Source of the DNA: Caloramator proteoclasticus DSM 10124 | GTDB taxonomy: Bacteria; Bacillota; Clostridia; Clostridiales; Caloramatoraceae | Length of the DNA: 56,916 nucleotides | Direction of reading: 5' to 3' | NCBI RefSeq assembly: GCF_900129265.1 | Contig: NZ_FQVG01000009.1 | Coordinates: 1-56,916 of the forward strand | Shown here: positions 25,231-33,022 of the stretch, piece after piece | Numbering within the stretch: the stretch's first letter is position 1 | Layout: each line of letters starts with the position of its first letter | Position numbers and translations under genes: made by a program | Notes under the pieces: generated by a model | What the model saw: the letters and a program-made list of their open reading frames with translations, nothing else | What the model was told of the DNA's origin: nothing | The model's database searches: none

Positions 25231-25563
25231 TCACCTATCTTTTTCAAAAAAAATATCACAATATACTTCTTTTAAAAACTCTTGCTTTATTAAACTATAC
25301 TTTCCTTCTATTCCATCTGCTTTTGAATTATACATTCCGATTATTTTCATCTCTTCATTTTGAATATTTTTCATTTCCCTATCTTTTATATCCTGTAATT
25401 CATTAATTTTTTTATCCACTATCTCCTTTTTCATCAGTTCTATTTTTCTATTAAATTCAGCTTTTTTTCTTCCAACATCCTCATCAACTTTTCTCCTAAG
25501 TTCTTCAGCACTCCTATCGATGTGTATTATATTTTGAATAACCTTTTCAACATTATCCTCCAT
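25231..25563 (-). CDS. V-type ATPase small peripheral-stalk subunit (G/H type)
   Basis: The 110-aa product is one long coiled coil (AEELRRKVDEDVGRKKAEFN...) with a short tail. It is the first gene of the V-ATPase operon, where the small H/G (NtpF-like) peripheral-stalk subunit is expected. An in-frame start at 25608 is possible, but GGGGGGTGAGAAA lies directly before the ATG at 25563. The assignment rests on position and coiled-coil character. I found no convincing promoter in the AT-rich 225 bp upstream. Confidence 0.8.
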   Translation of the reverse strand: MEDNVEKVIQNIIHIDRSAEELRRKVDEDVGRKKAEFNRKIELMKKEIVDKKINELQDIKDREMKNIQNEEMKIIGMYNSKADGIEGKYSLIKQEFLKEVYCDIFFEKDR

Positions 25564-25774
25564 TTTCTCACCCCCCTGAACTAAATCATAAAACAATTTT
25601 ACTCCCATAATTTTAATTTTACAAATTTTATAAATTGAATAATTTTATGTATTAGTTTTTATTATCTGATATTTTTTTAGTATCTTAATACCTTCAAATA
25701 TTTGCATATATTTTCTTGTTTTTTCTACATTTACCTCTATGTTTTAAAATTAAATTTTTAATTTTTTTTAAATT

Positions 25775-25803
25775 AAAAAGGGAGGAATTACTCCTCCCTT
25801 TTT
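25775..25803. terminator. Terminator of the phosphatidylserine decarboxylase gene
   Basis: AAAAAGGGAGGA (25775-25786) pairs with TCCTCCCTTTTT (25792-25803), with T-rich sequence on the minus-strand exit. The gene's stop codon is in the loop. Confidence 0.85.
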
Positions 25804-26684
25804 ATTCCTATCTTTTCACCCATATAAACATAGGTTTCATAACCCTTTTGTGTCTGTTCTAATATGTCACCATCTATTATGGCTATATTTTCTTTAAAGA
25901 AAAGAATAACTGTTGACGCACCAAATTTAAAATATCCCTTTTCATCTCCCCTTTTAACCTCTTCATTTGGCTTATAGGTTTGAACAATTGAACCAACAAA
26001 GGTTGCCCCAACCTCTACATAGAGAACATCCCCAAAATTTTTAGAATGAAAAATACTCCATTCTCTCTTATTTTCACAAAATAACTTTTCTATTTTATCA
26101 AGTGCAACAGGATTCACCGAATAATAGCATCCCTTTATCTTATTTGTCTTTTCGCATATTCCATCATCTATAAAATGAAATCTATGATAGTCAGATGGAC
26201 ATAGTCTAAAAACTAAACAAGTTCCTTTATTATATTTGTCAGCCACCTCATCATCACCAATTAATTCCCTTAAGGAATATGTTATATCCTTAACCTGCAA
26301 AAGCATATCTATATCTATATTTTGATATGCCAAAACCTTCCCATCACAGGGTGATATAAGAACCCTATCCTCTTTTTCAATATTCATCATATCCTTCTTA
26401 AGTTTTCTGTAGAAAAACTCATTAAAGCTCTTAAATCCACCCTCTGGAACTTGGAATCTATCCATATCCACATTAAAATCCCTTATAAATTTATCTATCT
26501 TTTTTCTGCTAACAGACATTGAACAATAAATACCATAAAGCCTTGAAGCTATTCTTCTCTTAATTAAAAAGTGAAGAAGTCCTGCACCAAAAAGCCTTGA
26601 ACCATATATCCATTTTATAGCCCAATTACCCGCTACCCTTTCTATTTGATATTCTTTATTTCTTCTATTGTAAAACTTTATCAT
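25788..26684 (-). CDS. psd: Phosphatidylserine decarboxylase proenzyme
   Basis: The 298-aa protein contains FNEFFYRKLK, LISPCDGKVLAYQ, FRLCPSDYHRFHF and the C-terminal self-cleavage region YFKFGASTVILFF. The enzyme makes phosphatidylethanolamine at the membrane, using a pyruvoyl group formed by self-cleavage before the Ser. Most homologues read LGST or GGST; here the residue before Ser is Ala (FGAST), a small change at the processing site. An ATG 33 bp upstream (26717) is in frame, but AAAGGTAAAATT supports 26684. No phosphatidylserine synthase is adjacent. Confidence 0.88.
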   Translation of the reverse strand: MIKFYNRRNKEYQIERVAGNWAIKWIYGSRLFGAGLLHFLIKRRIASRLYGIYCSMSVSRKKIDKFIRDFNVDMDRFQVPEGGFKSFNEFFYRKLKKDMMNIEKEDRVLISPCDGKVLAYQNIDIDMLLQVKDITYSLRELIGDDEVADKYNKGTCLVFRLCPSDYHRFHFIDDGICEKTNKIKGCYYSVNPVALDKIEKLFCENKREWSIFHSKNFGDVLYVEVGATFVGSIVQTYKPNEEVKRGDEKGYFKFGASTVILFFKENIAIIDGDILEQTQKGYETYVYMGEKIGIKREE

Positions 26685-26805
26685 AATTTTACCTTTCACT
26701 CCCCAAAATATTGTCATCCTACATTATAGTATAACTCTTAAACTAAAGCAATAATAAAAAGGCTCAGATTAATGACACCCCCACTTGTTAGCTAAAGTAT
26801 GAAAA

Positions 26806-27020
26806 TAGCCCCATGAAAGGATTTTAAAAAGGCATATTTCATGAGCTATAGCAATTCTTGCTTTTCAACTTTGAAAAAGTCCATAATTCGGCACAGGACG
26901 TGCCGAGTCGAGCGGCCATCAGGACGATGGCATCGCGAGGGTAGGACTTTTTCAAACAAAGAAAAGCTTAGAATTGCTTAGCGAAATGAAGCGATGCCCA
27001 AGAAATCCTTCATGGGGCTA
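26806..27020. repeat. 215-bp imperfect inverted-repeat element with twin AGGAC-loop hairpins
   Basis: Two arms of 77 bp (26806-26882 and 26944-27020) are imperfect reverse complements, sharing TAGCCCCATGAA, GGATTT, AGCAATTCT, GCTTTTC and TTGAAAAAGTCC. The 61-bp GC-rich centre carries two small hairpins with the same loop: GGCAC-AGGAC-GTGCC (26890-26904) and GCCATC-AGGAC-GATGGC (26915-26931), joined by GAGTCGAGC and followed by ATCGCGAGGGTA. It has no coding potential. It looks like a non-autonomous mobile element or a dispersed structured RNA. It fills the gap between psd and the stomatin gene. Confidence 0.75.
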
Positions 27021-27037
27021 ACTTTTTCAACAGTCAG

Positions 27038-27059
27038 AAGGCTGCATATGCAGCCTTCC
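27038..27059 (-). terminator. Hairpin after the stomatin-like gene
   Basis: GAAGGCTGCA paired with TGCAGCCTTC lies just past the stop codon on the minus strand. It has only a weak T-run, so termination efficiency is uncertain. Confidence 0.5.
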
Positions 27060-27060
27060 T

Positions 27061-27993
27061 TTACTTTTTAATCATCTCTGCAACAGCAGATATACTTCCT
27101 AATGTTGAAACAACCTCATTTGGTATAATAAGCTTATTTGCCGGATTCTTAGCCATTTCTTGAAGTGCCTCTACCTGCTTTAATGCAATAACCACTTCAT
27201 CAGTATTTGATTCGTGAATTGCATTATTAACCTTTCTAATAGCCTCTGCTTGAGCCTGTGCAATTCTTTCCATTGCCATAGCTTTACCTTCTGCTTCAAG
27301 AAGCTGTGCTTCCCTCATACCTTCTGCACGTCTTATATTTGCTTCTCTTTCTGCCTCAGCTTGAAGTATCATCGCCTGCTTTTGTCCCTCTGCTCTTGCA
27401 ATTGCACTTTGTTTTTCACCTTCTGCTTGAAGTATTGCTGCTCTCTTATCTCTTTCTGCCTTCATTTGTTTTTCCATTGCCTGTTGTATTTCGGCAGGTG
27501 GTATTATATTTTTGATTTCAACTGATAGTATCTTAATCCCGTATGCATCAGTTATTTCATCTACAACCCTTAAAAGCTCAGCATTTATTTTATCTCTTCC
27601 TGATAAAACTTCATCAAGTGTCATATTACCTACTATATTTCTCATATTAGTTATTGTTGAATAAACAATACCTGATTTATAATTCTCAATATTATATATA
27701 GCATCCTTTGCATTCATAACCTTATAGAATATAACATTATCTATTGATATCTTTACATTATCCTTAGTTATAACTGATTGTGGCTCAATGTCTAATATCT
27801 GTTGCTTTGTTGAAACCCTTGCTCTAACAAAGTCAGCAAATGGTATTAGTATATGCCATCCTGGCTCTAATACTTTATGAAATTGACCAAATCTTTCTAC
27901 TACATAAAGATAACCTGTGTTAACTATTTTTATGCTTGAAAATATAATGATAAGTAAGAACAACAACACTACTATTAATAAAATTTTGTCCAT
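27061..27993 (-). CDS. SPFH/Band 7 stomatin-like membrane protein (QmcA type)
   Basis: The 310-aa protein has one N-terminal membrane helix (about 3-25), an SPFH domain starting VNTGYLYVVERFGQFHKVLEPG, and a long Glu/Ala/Arg-rich coiled coil (about 175-265) with repeats of the type QAEGEKQSAIARAEGQKQA. Stomatin-like proteins form ring-like assemblies at the membrane. With the NfeD-type protein two genes upstream it makes the conserved stomatin/NfeD pair. A 58-aa membrane protein lies between them. Confidence 0.88.
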   Translation of the reverse strand: MDKILLIVVLLFLLIIIFSSIKIVNTGYLYVVERFGQFHKVLEPGWHILIPFADFVRARVSTKQQILDIEPQSVITKDNVKISIDNVIFYKVMNAKDAIYNIENYKSGIVYSTITNMRNIVGNMTLDEVLSGRDKINAELLRVVDEITDAYGIKILSVEIKNIIPPAEIQQAMEKQMKAERDKRAAILQAEGEKQSAIARAEGQKQAMILQAEAEREANIRRAEGMREAQLLEAEGKAMAMERIAQAQAEAIRKVNNAIHESNTDEVVIALKQVEALQEMAKNPANKLIIPNEVVSTLGSISAVAEMIKK

Positions 27994-28006
27994 TATAATC
28001 CCTCCA

Positions 28007-28183
28007 CTATTTCTTAATTGAATTTTTTATTTTGTATTCACTTAAAAACATTAAAATTGCCGTAACTAATTGTATAATCATTATATACCATTTTCCGGTA
28101 TTTGAAATTAAGTTTATTAATGAAGCTATAATAAAACAGCAACCAGCTAAAATCCATAATCCTCTAACAACTTTTTTGTTCAT
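28007..28183 (-). CDS. Small two-helix membrane protein (58 aa)
   Basis: The start is the ATG at 28183 behind AAAAGGAGGGC; an upstream TTG frame has no ribosome binding site. The product MNKKVVRGLWILAGCCFIIA... has two hydrophobic helices (about 9-26 and 32-48) and a basic end (KIKNSIKK). No family is recognised. Its place between the NfeD-type and stomatin-type genes suggests a membrane partner in the same assembly. Confidence 0.7.
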   Translation of the reverse strand: MNKKVVRGLWILAGCCFIIASLINLISNTGKWYIMIIQLVTAILMFLSEYKIKNSIKK

Positions 28184-28214
28184 AAAAAAATAAGCCCTCC
28201 TTTTAAAAAAGAAA

Positions 28215-28631
28215 TTAATATTTTTCAACAATCAACTTATTTCCTTCTATACCTGTAATTTTAAATTTATCCCCCCTCTTTATTGGCTCCCCTACATTCA
28301 AGACATACCAATATATACCTTCATATTTAATTTGTGTCTTATCTTGTATATCTTCCTCTGCCGTCAATACCCTACCTATATAATTTTGCTCCATTGGTTT
28401 AAAGGCAGGTGGTGTTTTTTTAAGTGTTTTTCTAACATATGGTGCAACCCAAAGTATAGACGCTATACTAAGTGCCATAAATACAATAACCTGTACTGCA
28501 ATTGAAGCATTAAACATTAAAAGAATTAATGCTCCAATTCCTCCTATTGCAAAGCTAAAAAATATAAAACTACTTGTAAGTGCATCAATTAAGATTGCTG
28601 CAAGTGAAACTAATATCCATATATACAACAT
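28215..28631 (-). CDS. NfeD-family membrane protein (short form)
   Basis: The 138-aa product has three or four N-terminal helices and a C-terminal OB-like domain (YIGRVLTAEEDI...KRGDKFKITGIEGNKLIVEKY). This is the short NfeD form without the protease domain. Such proteins are regularly encoded with stomatin/QmcA partners and are linked to membrane quality control. AGAGGTGGTAAT places the start at 28631 rather than the in-frame codon at 28661. It is the first gene of the NfeD / 58-aa protein / stomatin operon. Confidence 0.85.
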   Translation of the reverse strand: MLYIWILVSLAAILIDALTSSFIFFSFAIGGIGALILLMFNASIAVQVIVFMALSIASILWVAPYVRKTLKKTPPAFKPMEQNYIGRVLTAEEDIQDKTQIKYEGIYWYVLNVGEPIKRGDKFKITGIEGNKLIVEKY

Positions 28632-28707
28632 ATTACCACCTCTACAGCTATTATATACCATTGTAGTTATAAAGTCATTAAGAAAAAATTAAAAATTCCT
28701 AATTAAT

Positions 28708-28735
28708 AAAAGGAGCAAAATATTTTGCTCCTTTT
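28708..28735 (-). terminator. Terminator after methionine gamma-lyase
   Basis: The palindrome AAAAGGAGCAAAA paired with TTTTGCTCCTTTT lies about 30 bp past the mdeA stop on the minus strand. Confidence 0.85.
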
Positions 28736-28764
28736 ATAGTGTTACCCCTCTATAGATTTTTATA

Positions 28765-29964
28765 TCATATTATAGCATCTAAAGCTTGTTTTAGATCTGC
28801 TATAATATCCTCCGCATTTTCAAGTCCAACAGCAAGTCTTATAAGTCCATCAGATATACCAGCCTTTAATCTCTCTTCCCTTGTATAAGGTGAGTGAGTC
28901 ATTGACGCTGGATGCTGAATTAGAGTTTCTGCATCCCCTAAGCTTACTGCCAAGGTGCATACTTTACAAGAATTAAGAACCTTTATTCCCTCTTCAACGC
29001 CACCATTTAATTCAAAGGCAATAATAGCACCAGGTAGGCTCATTTGTTCCCTTGCAAGTTCATATTGTTCAAAGCTCTCAAGACCTGGATAGTATACCTT
29101 TTTAACTGCCTTATGTTTTTCTAAGAACTTTGCAACCTTTAAAGCATTACTGCAGTGCCTTTCCATTCTAATTTCAAGTGTTTTTAGTCCCCTTAAAATT
29201 AGGTATGCATCAAATGGGCTTAAACAAGCACCTGTCATATCCTTTATACCAAATAATCTAACCTGATCTATGAAGCTCTTTTTTCCAACAACAAAGCCCG
29301 CAATAACATCGCCGTGACCGTTTAAAAACTTTGTTGCAGAGTGCACAACTACATCTGCACCAAGTTCAATTGGTCTTTGAATATATGGTGTACAGAAGGT
29401 ATTGTCTACAATTAATATGCAGTCTTCTTTGCTATGTGCGATTTCTGCTACCTTTTTTATATCTATTAATTTAAGATTAGGATTTGCTGGAGTTTCTATA
29501 TAAATAGCCTTTGTATTTTCCTTCATCGCATTCTTTATATTTTCTGGATTTGATGCATCTACAAAAGTTACGTCAACTCCATACCTTGTAAGTCCGTGGT
29601 TTAAATATGCAAAGGTACAGCCATATAGTGTATCTGCAGCAACTATATGATCTCCTGCCTTAAGTGCTGTCCAAAGTGCTGAAGAAATAGCTCCCATACC
29701 AGATGATGTTGCAACACAGGCCTCTGCACCTTCTAAAATTGCTATTTTTTCCTCAAGCACACTAACAGTTGGATTACCAAGCCTTGAATAAATATATCCC
29801 TCTTCTTTTCCTGCAAATCTGTTTCCTCCCTGCTGTGCACTATCAAAAACAAATGTAGCAGTTTGATATATTGGAGTTGCTAATGTACCAAATTCATTTT
29901 TATGGTTTCCTGCGTGTATTGCTTTTGTTGAAAATCCCATATTTTTTGCTTTTTCCCTATCCAT
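28765..29964 (-). CDS. mdeA: Methionine gamma-lyase (PLP enzyme)
   Basis: The 399-aa Cys/Met-metabolism PLP enzyme has [17 protein letters not shown], the PLP-binding lysine in [11 protein letters not shown] and [14 protein letters not shown]. The Cys in LYGCTF is the active-site cysteine that distinguishes methionine gamma-lyase from cystathionine gamma-synthase or beta-lyase. It splits methionine to methanethiol, ammonia and 2-oxobutyrate. A sigma-54 promoter lies 38-53 bp upstream of the start codon, two TyrR-box-like sites lie further up, and the neighbouring gene encodes a TyrR-type activator. This points to amino-acid-induced catabolism. Confidence 0.88.
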   Translation of the reverse strand: MDREKAKNMGFSTKAIHAGNHKNEFGTLATPIYQTATFVFDSAQQGGNRFAGKEEGYIYSRLGNPTVSVLEEKIAILEGAEACVATSSGMGAISSALWTALKAGDHIVAADTLYGCTFAYLNHGLTRYGVDVTFVDASNPENIKNAMKENTKAIYIETPANPNLKLIDIKKVAEIAHSKEDCILIVDNTFCTPYIQRPIELGADVVVHSATKFLNGHGDVIAGFVVGKKSFIDQVRLFGIKDMTGACLSPFDAYLILRGLKTLEIRMERHCSNALKVAKFLEKHKAVKKVYYPGLESFEQYELAREQMSLPGAIIAFELNGGVEEGIKVLNSCKVCTLAVSLGDAETLIQHPASMTHSPYTREERLKAGISDGLIRLAVGLENAEDIIADLKQALDAII

Positions 29965-30001
29965 AAAGGTTCCTCCTTTGAACTTTTATCAATGAAGTAT
30001 A

Positions 30002-30017
30002 AGCAAATATGATGCCA
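30002..30017 (-). promoter_or_regulatory. Sigma-54 (-24/-12) promoter of mdeA
   Basis: The minus strand reads TGGCATCATATTTGCT, with GG and GC separated by exactly 10 bases as sigma-54 promoters require. Transcription would start near 29990, followed by AAAGGAGG and the mdeA ATG. Confidence 0.85.
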
Positions 30018-30055
30018 AAAATACAACACTGAAAGTTCAAAGGATTTTAAATTGT

Positions 30056-30106
30056 TGTAAAGTTTTATTTACATTTTAACTTAAAATTTGTAAACTTATT
30101 TTTACG
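30056..30106. promoter_or_regulatory. Tandem TyrR-box-like upstream activator sites
   Basis: TGTAAA-N6-TTTACA at 30056-30073 is a perfect TyrR box. TGTAAA-N6-TTTACG at 30089-30106 matches 11 of 12 positions. Their starts are 33 bp apart, three helical turns. They lie about 74 and 107 bp upstream of the predicted sigma-54 start, a normal distance for an enhancer-binding protein, between the activator gene's stop and mdeA. Confidence 0.75.
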
Positions 30107-30121
30107 CAAGTAAAGATAGGT

Positions 30122-31684
30122 TTACAAATAGAGTTTATATTTTTTTATTTTATTCATTATAGTTGTATGGGAAACTCCTAAATGTTTCGCTACCTCTCTG
30201 TAGCTCTTGTATTTAATTAATGCCCTTTTTATCACTTCCCTTTCACATTCAGATACAATTTCTTCAAGTGTTCTTTCTTCTTCACTTATATCAATAATAT
30301 TATTTTGTATAAACTTATCGGTATTTATGTAGATGTTATCCTTTATTAATGTGTCTCCTTCGCATAATATAATTGACCTCTCTACAACATTTTGCAATTC
30401 TCTAATATTGCCTGGCCAACTATATTTCATTAACTCTTCTATATAGCCTTTATCTATTCTCTTTATTTTACTATTAAATTTTTTATTTAGATTCTCTACA
30501 AAATAATTAACAAGTAGCGGAATATCCTCCTTTCTTTCTCTAAGTGGAGGAAGATAAATAGGCATTACACTTAATCTATAATAAAGGTCCTCTCTGAATT
30601 CTCCATTTTTAACCATATCCTCTATATTCCTATTTGTAGCAGCTATAATTCTGACATCTACCTTTGTCTCCTTACTGGAGCCTATTCTCCTAACTACTCC
30701 ATCTTGAAGGACTCTCAAAATCTTAGCCTGCAATTTTAATGGCATTTCACCTATTTCATCTAAAAAGAGTGTACCTCCATCTGCTTCTTCAAAAATGCCG
30801 TTCTTCCCACCCTTTAGGGCTCCTGTAAAGGTTCCCTCTTCATAACCAAAAAGTTCACTCTCTAAAAGGTTTTCTGGAAGAGTTGCACAGTTTATAGCAA
30901 TAAACTTATTATTTGCTCTACTGCTTAACCTATGAATTGCCTTTGCAAAAAGTTCCTTTCCTGTTCCACTTTCTCCAAGCAATAAAACCGTTGAGGTTGT
31001 TTTTGCAACAGATGATACAATTCTTTTTACATATTCTATTTTATTACTTTTACCTATGATATCCGAAAAGGCCCCATCCTTTATTGTGTTTACTACCTCA
31101 ACAAGCTGCATAGCCTTATTAATATCCTTAATCGAAGCCACTGCACCTATCGTATTTCCTAAATCATCTAATACTGGTCTTCCTGATGTTAAATAATGTA
31201 TCTTAAAATCCCCTCTATCTACTATTTGCTCTACATTATCATAGGGAATACCATCTTTAAATAATTTAAACATTGGAGCATCTTTATTTATTATTGCTCT
31301 TATATCACTTCCAATTACTTCATCCTTATTATATTTAAAAAGTGTTTCACAATATCTATTAAATATTTCAACTTTATAATCCTTATTTACTGCTAGTATT
31401 CCCTCATCTACAGCATCAATTATTGCAATTAACTTTCTTTCATTTTTTTCATAGGATAACAATTCAACTTCATCAACACTTAACACCTCTTTAATTTCAA
31501 AAATCTTTTCTATTAATCGTTGAAGCCTTTCCTTTGAAATTTCATCTATTTTAATACAAACCTTCTTAGAAAAAACTTCAGCAGCCCTTAAATCTATATT
31601 CATTTCATACAACTTTTCAAGTATTTTTAAGGTTATTCCTATTGTATCTTTAGTTCTAATTTCTAATCTTATATTCTCCTTCAT
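30122..31684 (-). CDS. TyrR-like sigma-54 activator (ACT-PAS-AAA+-HTH)
   Basis: The 520-aa regulator has an N-terminal ACT-like domain (about 1-75, [20 protein letters not shown]), a PAS domain (about 80-190), a sigma-54 AAA+ domain with GESGTGKE (about 234), [12 protein letters not shown] (the GAFTGA loop with Thr for Ala) and [12 protein letters not shown], and a C-terminal Fis-type helix-turn-helix ending [19 protein letters not shown]. The recognition region [10 protein letters not shown] closely resembles that of E. coli TyrR (GVSHTAIANK). ACT and PAS may sense an amino acid. The start overlaps the LysE-type gene by ATGA. The likely target is mdeA. Confidence 0.88.
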   Translation of the reverse strand: MKENIRLEIRTKDTIGITLKILEKLYEMNIDLRAAEVFSKKVCIKIDEISKERLQRLIEKIFEIKEVLSVDEVELLSYEKNERKLIAIIDAVDEGILAVNKDYKVEIFNRYCETLFKYNKDEVIGSDIRAIINKDAPMFKLFKDGIPYDNVEQIVDRGDFKIHYLTSGRPVLDDLGNTIGAVASIKDINKAMQLVEVVNTIKDGAFSDIIGKSNKIEYVKRIVSSVAKTTSTVLLLGESGTGKELFAKAIHRLSSRANNKFIAINCATLPENLLESELFGYEEGTFTGALKGGKNGIFEEADGGTLFLDEIGEMPLKLQAKILRVLQDGVVRRIGSSKETKVDVRIIAATNRNIEDMVKNGEFREDLYYRLSVMPIYLPPLRERKEDIPLLVNYFVENLNKKFNSKIKRIDKGYIEELMKYSWPGNIRELQNVVERSIILCEGDTLIKDNIYINTDKFIQNNIIDISEEERTLEEIVSECEREVIKRALIKYKSYREVAKHLGVSHTTIMNKIKKYKLYL

Positions 31685-32343
31685 TTAATCACCCTTTTTA
31701 GATTTATCAAATTATATAGACCAAATACAATAAACCCAATACCTATCAAAAACATTATTACTATTGTAAGCTTTTCAACTATTTCATTATTTTTATTATT
31801 TTCCAACCTCTTGATTCCCTTTAATGCTGCTAAATTTAAAAACACAAACCAAATAAACATCCCAACTATAATAAATATCAAAAATATATAATAGTAAATA
31901 GGCTTCATATCACTAAATCTATGTATAAGCGTACCACTTATGGTTAACCAAAAGGAATGTGTCATAGGATTTGTGAAGGCTATTATAAACCCCTTTAAAA
32001 CAGGCTTTGAATCATATTTTTTTATATTTTCATCCCTATTACCCTTATAATTTTTAATATCCTGAAAAGCAAAAAATAAAATAAGAAGACCACATATAAT
32101 GAAGAATAGACCCTCAGTCCTTTTATTTTGATTCAACAAACTAAAAAGACCTATATTAATAAACAAAATATCAAAGGCATCCGCTAAAACTGCTCCAATT
32201 GCAACCATTAACCCCTCATTAATACCACTATTTACTGTCCTTTTTATAGATTCTAAACCTGCCGGCCCAAGGGGTAGTGCAAAGGCTATTCCTGTAAACA
32301 ATCCTGTTATTATTGTTCTTATTAATAAAATAAAATTTCTCAT
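31681..32343 (-). CDS. LysE/RhtB-type amino acid exporter
   Basis: The 220-aa, six-helix protein contains [20 protein letters not shown] near the N-terminus and [14 protein letters not shown] in the middle, features of the LysE translocator superfamily. It overlaps the TyrR-like activator gene by four bases and precedes it, so the two are co-transcribed. With methionine gamma-lyase next door, export of methionine or a related amino acid is a reasonable guess, not shown by sequence. Confidence 0.78.
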   Translation of the reverse strand: MRNFILLIRTIITGLFTGIAFALPLGPAGLESIKRTVNSGINEGLMVAIGAVLADAFDILFINIGLFSLLNQNKRTEGLFFIICGLLILFFAFQDIKNYKGNRDENIKKYDSKPVLKGFIIAFTNPMTHSFWLTISGTLIHRFSDMKPIYYYIFLIFIIVGMFIWFVFLNLAALKGIKRLENNKNNEIVEKLTIVIMFLIGIGFIVFGLYNLINLKRVIK

Positions 32344-32433
32344 ATCGTCTCACCTTCTATTTAGTCAAAGTCTAATTATATTATATTTCTAAACATTCTA
32401 AAAAAGCAAACTGTATTTTACTTTGAAAACAAT

Positions 32434-32477
32434 AAAAGCAGATGTCTTTTTTAAGTATGAATTCGACACCTGCTTTT
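32434..32477 (-). terminator. Terminator after the C_GCAxxG_C_C gene
   Basis: TAAAAGCAGATGTC pairs with GACACCTGCTTTTA (one mismatch) around an 18-base loop, about 70 bp past the stop on the minus strand. Confidence 0.65.
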
Positions 32478-32546
32478 ATATAAAATATATTAGATCGTAA
32501 TCTTAAAATTAGCATATATTATATCTATGATGAATACTTTTTCATT

Positions 32547-32906
32547 CTATTTCACAACATTTTCAAGCAAATTATCTATATAATCAATGATTTCATCACA
32601 AGAAACACCATTTTTCTTTAATTGAATACAATTATCTGTTCCATAAGACTCTTTTACATTTTTCATAATTTCTCTCATTGGAGTTCTGGCTTCATTTCTT
32701 TCTGAAGCATCCTTTCTTCCCTTTAGATATCCTAAAACTACAGCTGCAGCAGTTACCGCACCGCAGGTACTTCCTACTGCCATCCCCCCACCAAAGGCAC
32801 TTCCTAAATTTACTGGAATATCTAAATTAAATTTTTCATTTGCTGCTTTTATTACTGCCTCTGCACAGTTATATCCTTCTCTATGAAAATCAACAGCTTT
32901 TTTCAT
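32547..32906 (-). CDS. C_GCAxxG_C_C family redox-type protein
   Basis: The 119-aa protein has EGYNCAEAV near residue 14, GSAFGGGMAVGSTCGAVTAA near 45-62, and two later Cys (DNCIQLKKNGVSC, about 95-106). This is the four-Cys signature of the C_GCAxxG_C_C family, thought to be redox or metal-binding proteins of anaerobes with no established reaction. AGGAGG precedes the ATG. TTGACA (about 32968-32963) with a 17-bp spacer to TATCAT gives a plausible promoter, and ATATCA-N16-TGATAT straddles that region as a possible operator. Confidence 0.8.
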   Translation of the reverse strand: MKKAVDFHREGYNCAEAVIKAANEKFNLDIPVNLGSAFGGGMAVGSTCGAVTAAAVVLGYLKGRKDASERNEARTPMREIMKNVKESYGTDNCIQLKKNGVSCDEIIDYIDNLLENVVK

Positions 32907-32980
32907 ACTATACCTCCTATATCACAATAATACAATATTATGATATAACTATTATCGTAATTTGTCAAATATTATCGAAC

Positions 32981-33012
32981 AAAAAAGAGGCCGTAAATAC
33001 AGCCTCTTTTTA
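32981..33012 (-). terminator. Terminator after the APC permease
   Basis: AAAAAGAGGC pairs with GCCTCTTTTT around a 10-base loop, just past the permease stop on the minus strand. Confidence 0.8.
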
Positions 33013-33022
33013 TAATAACATA

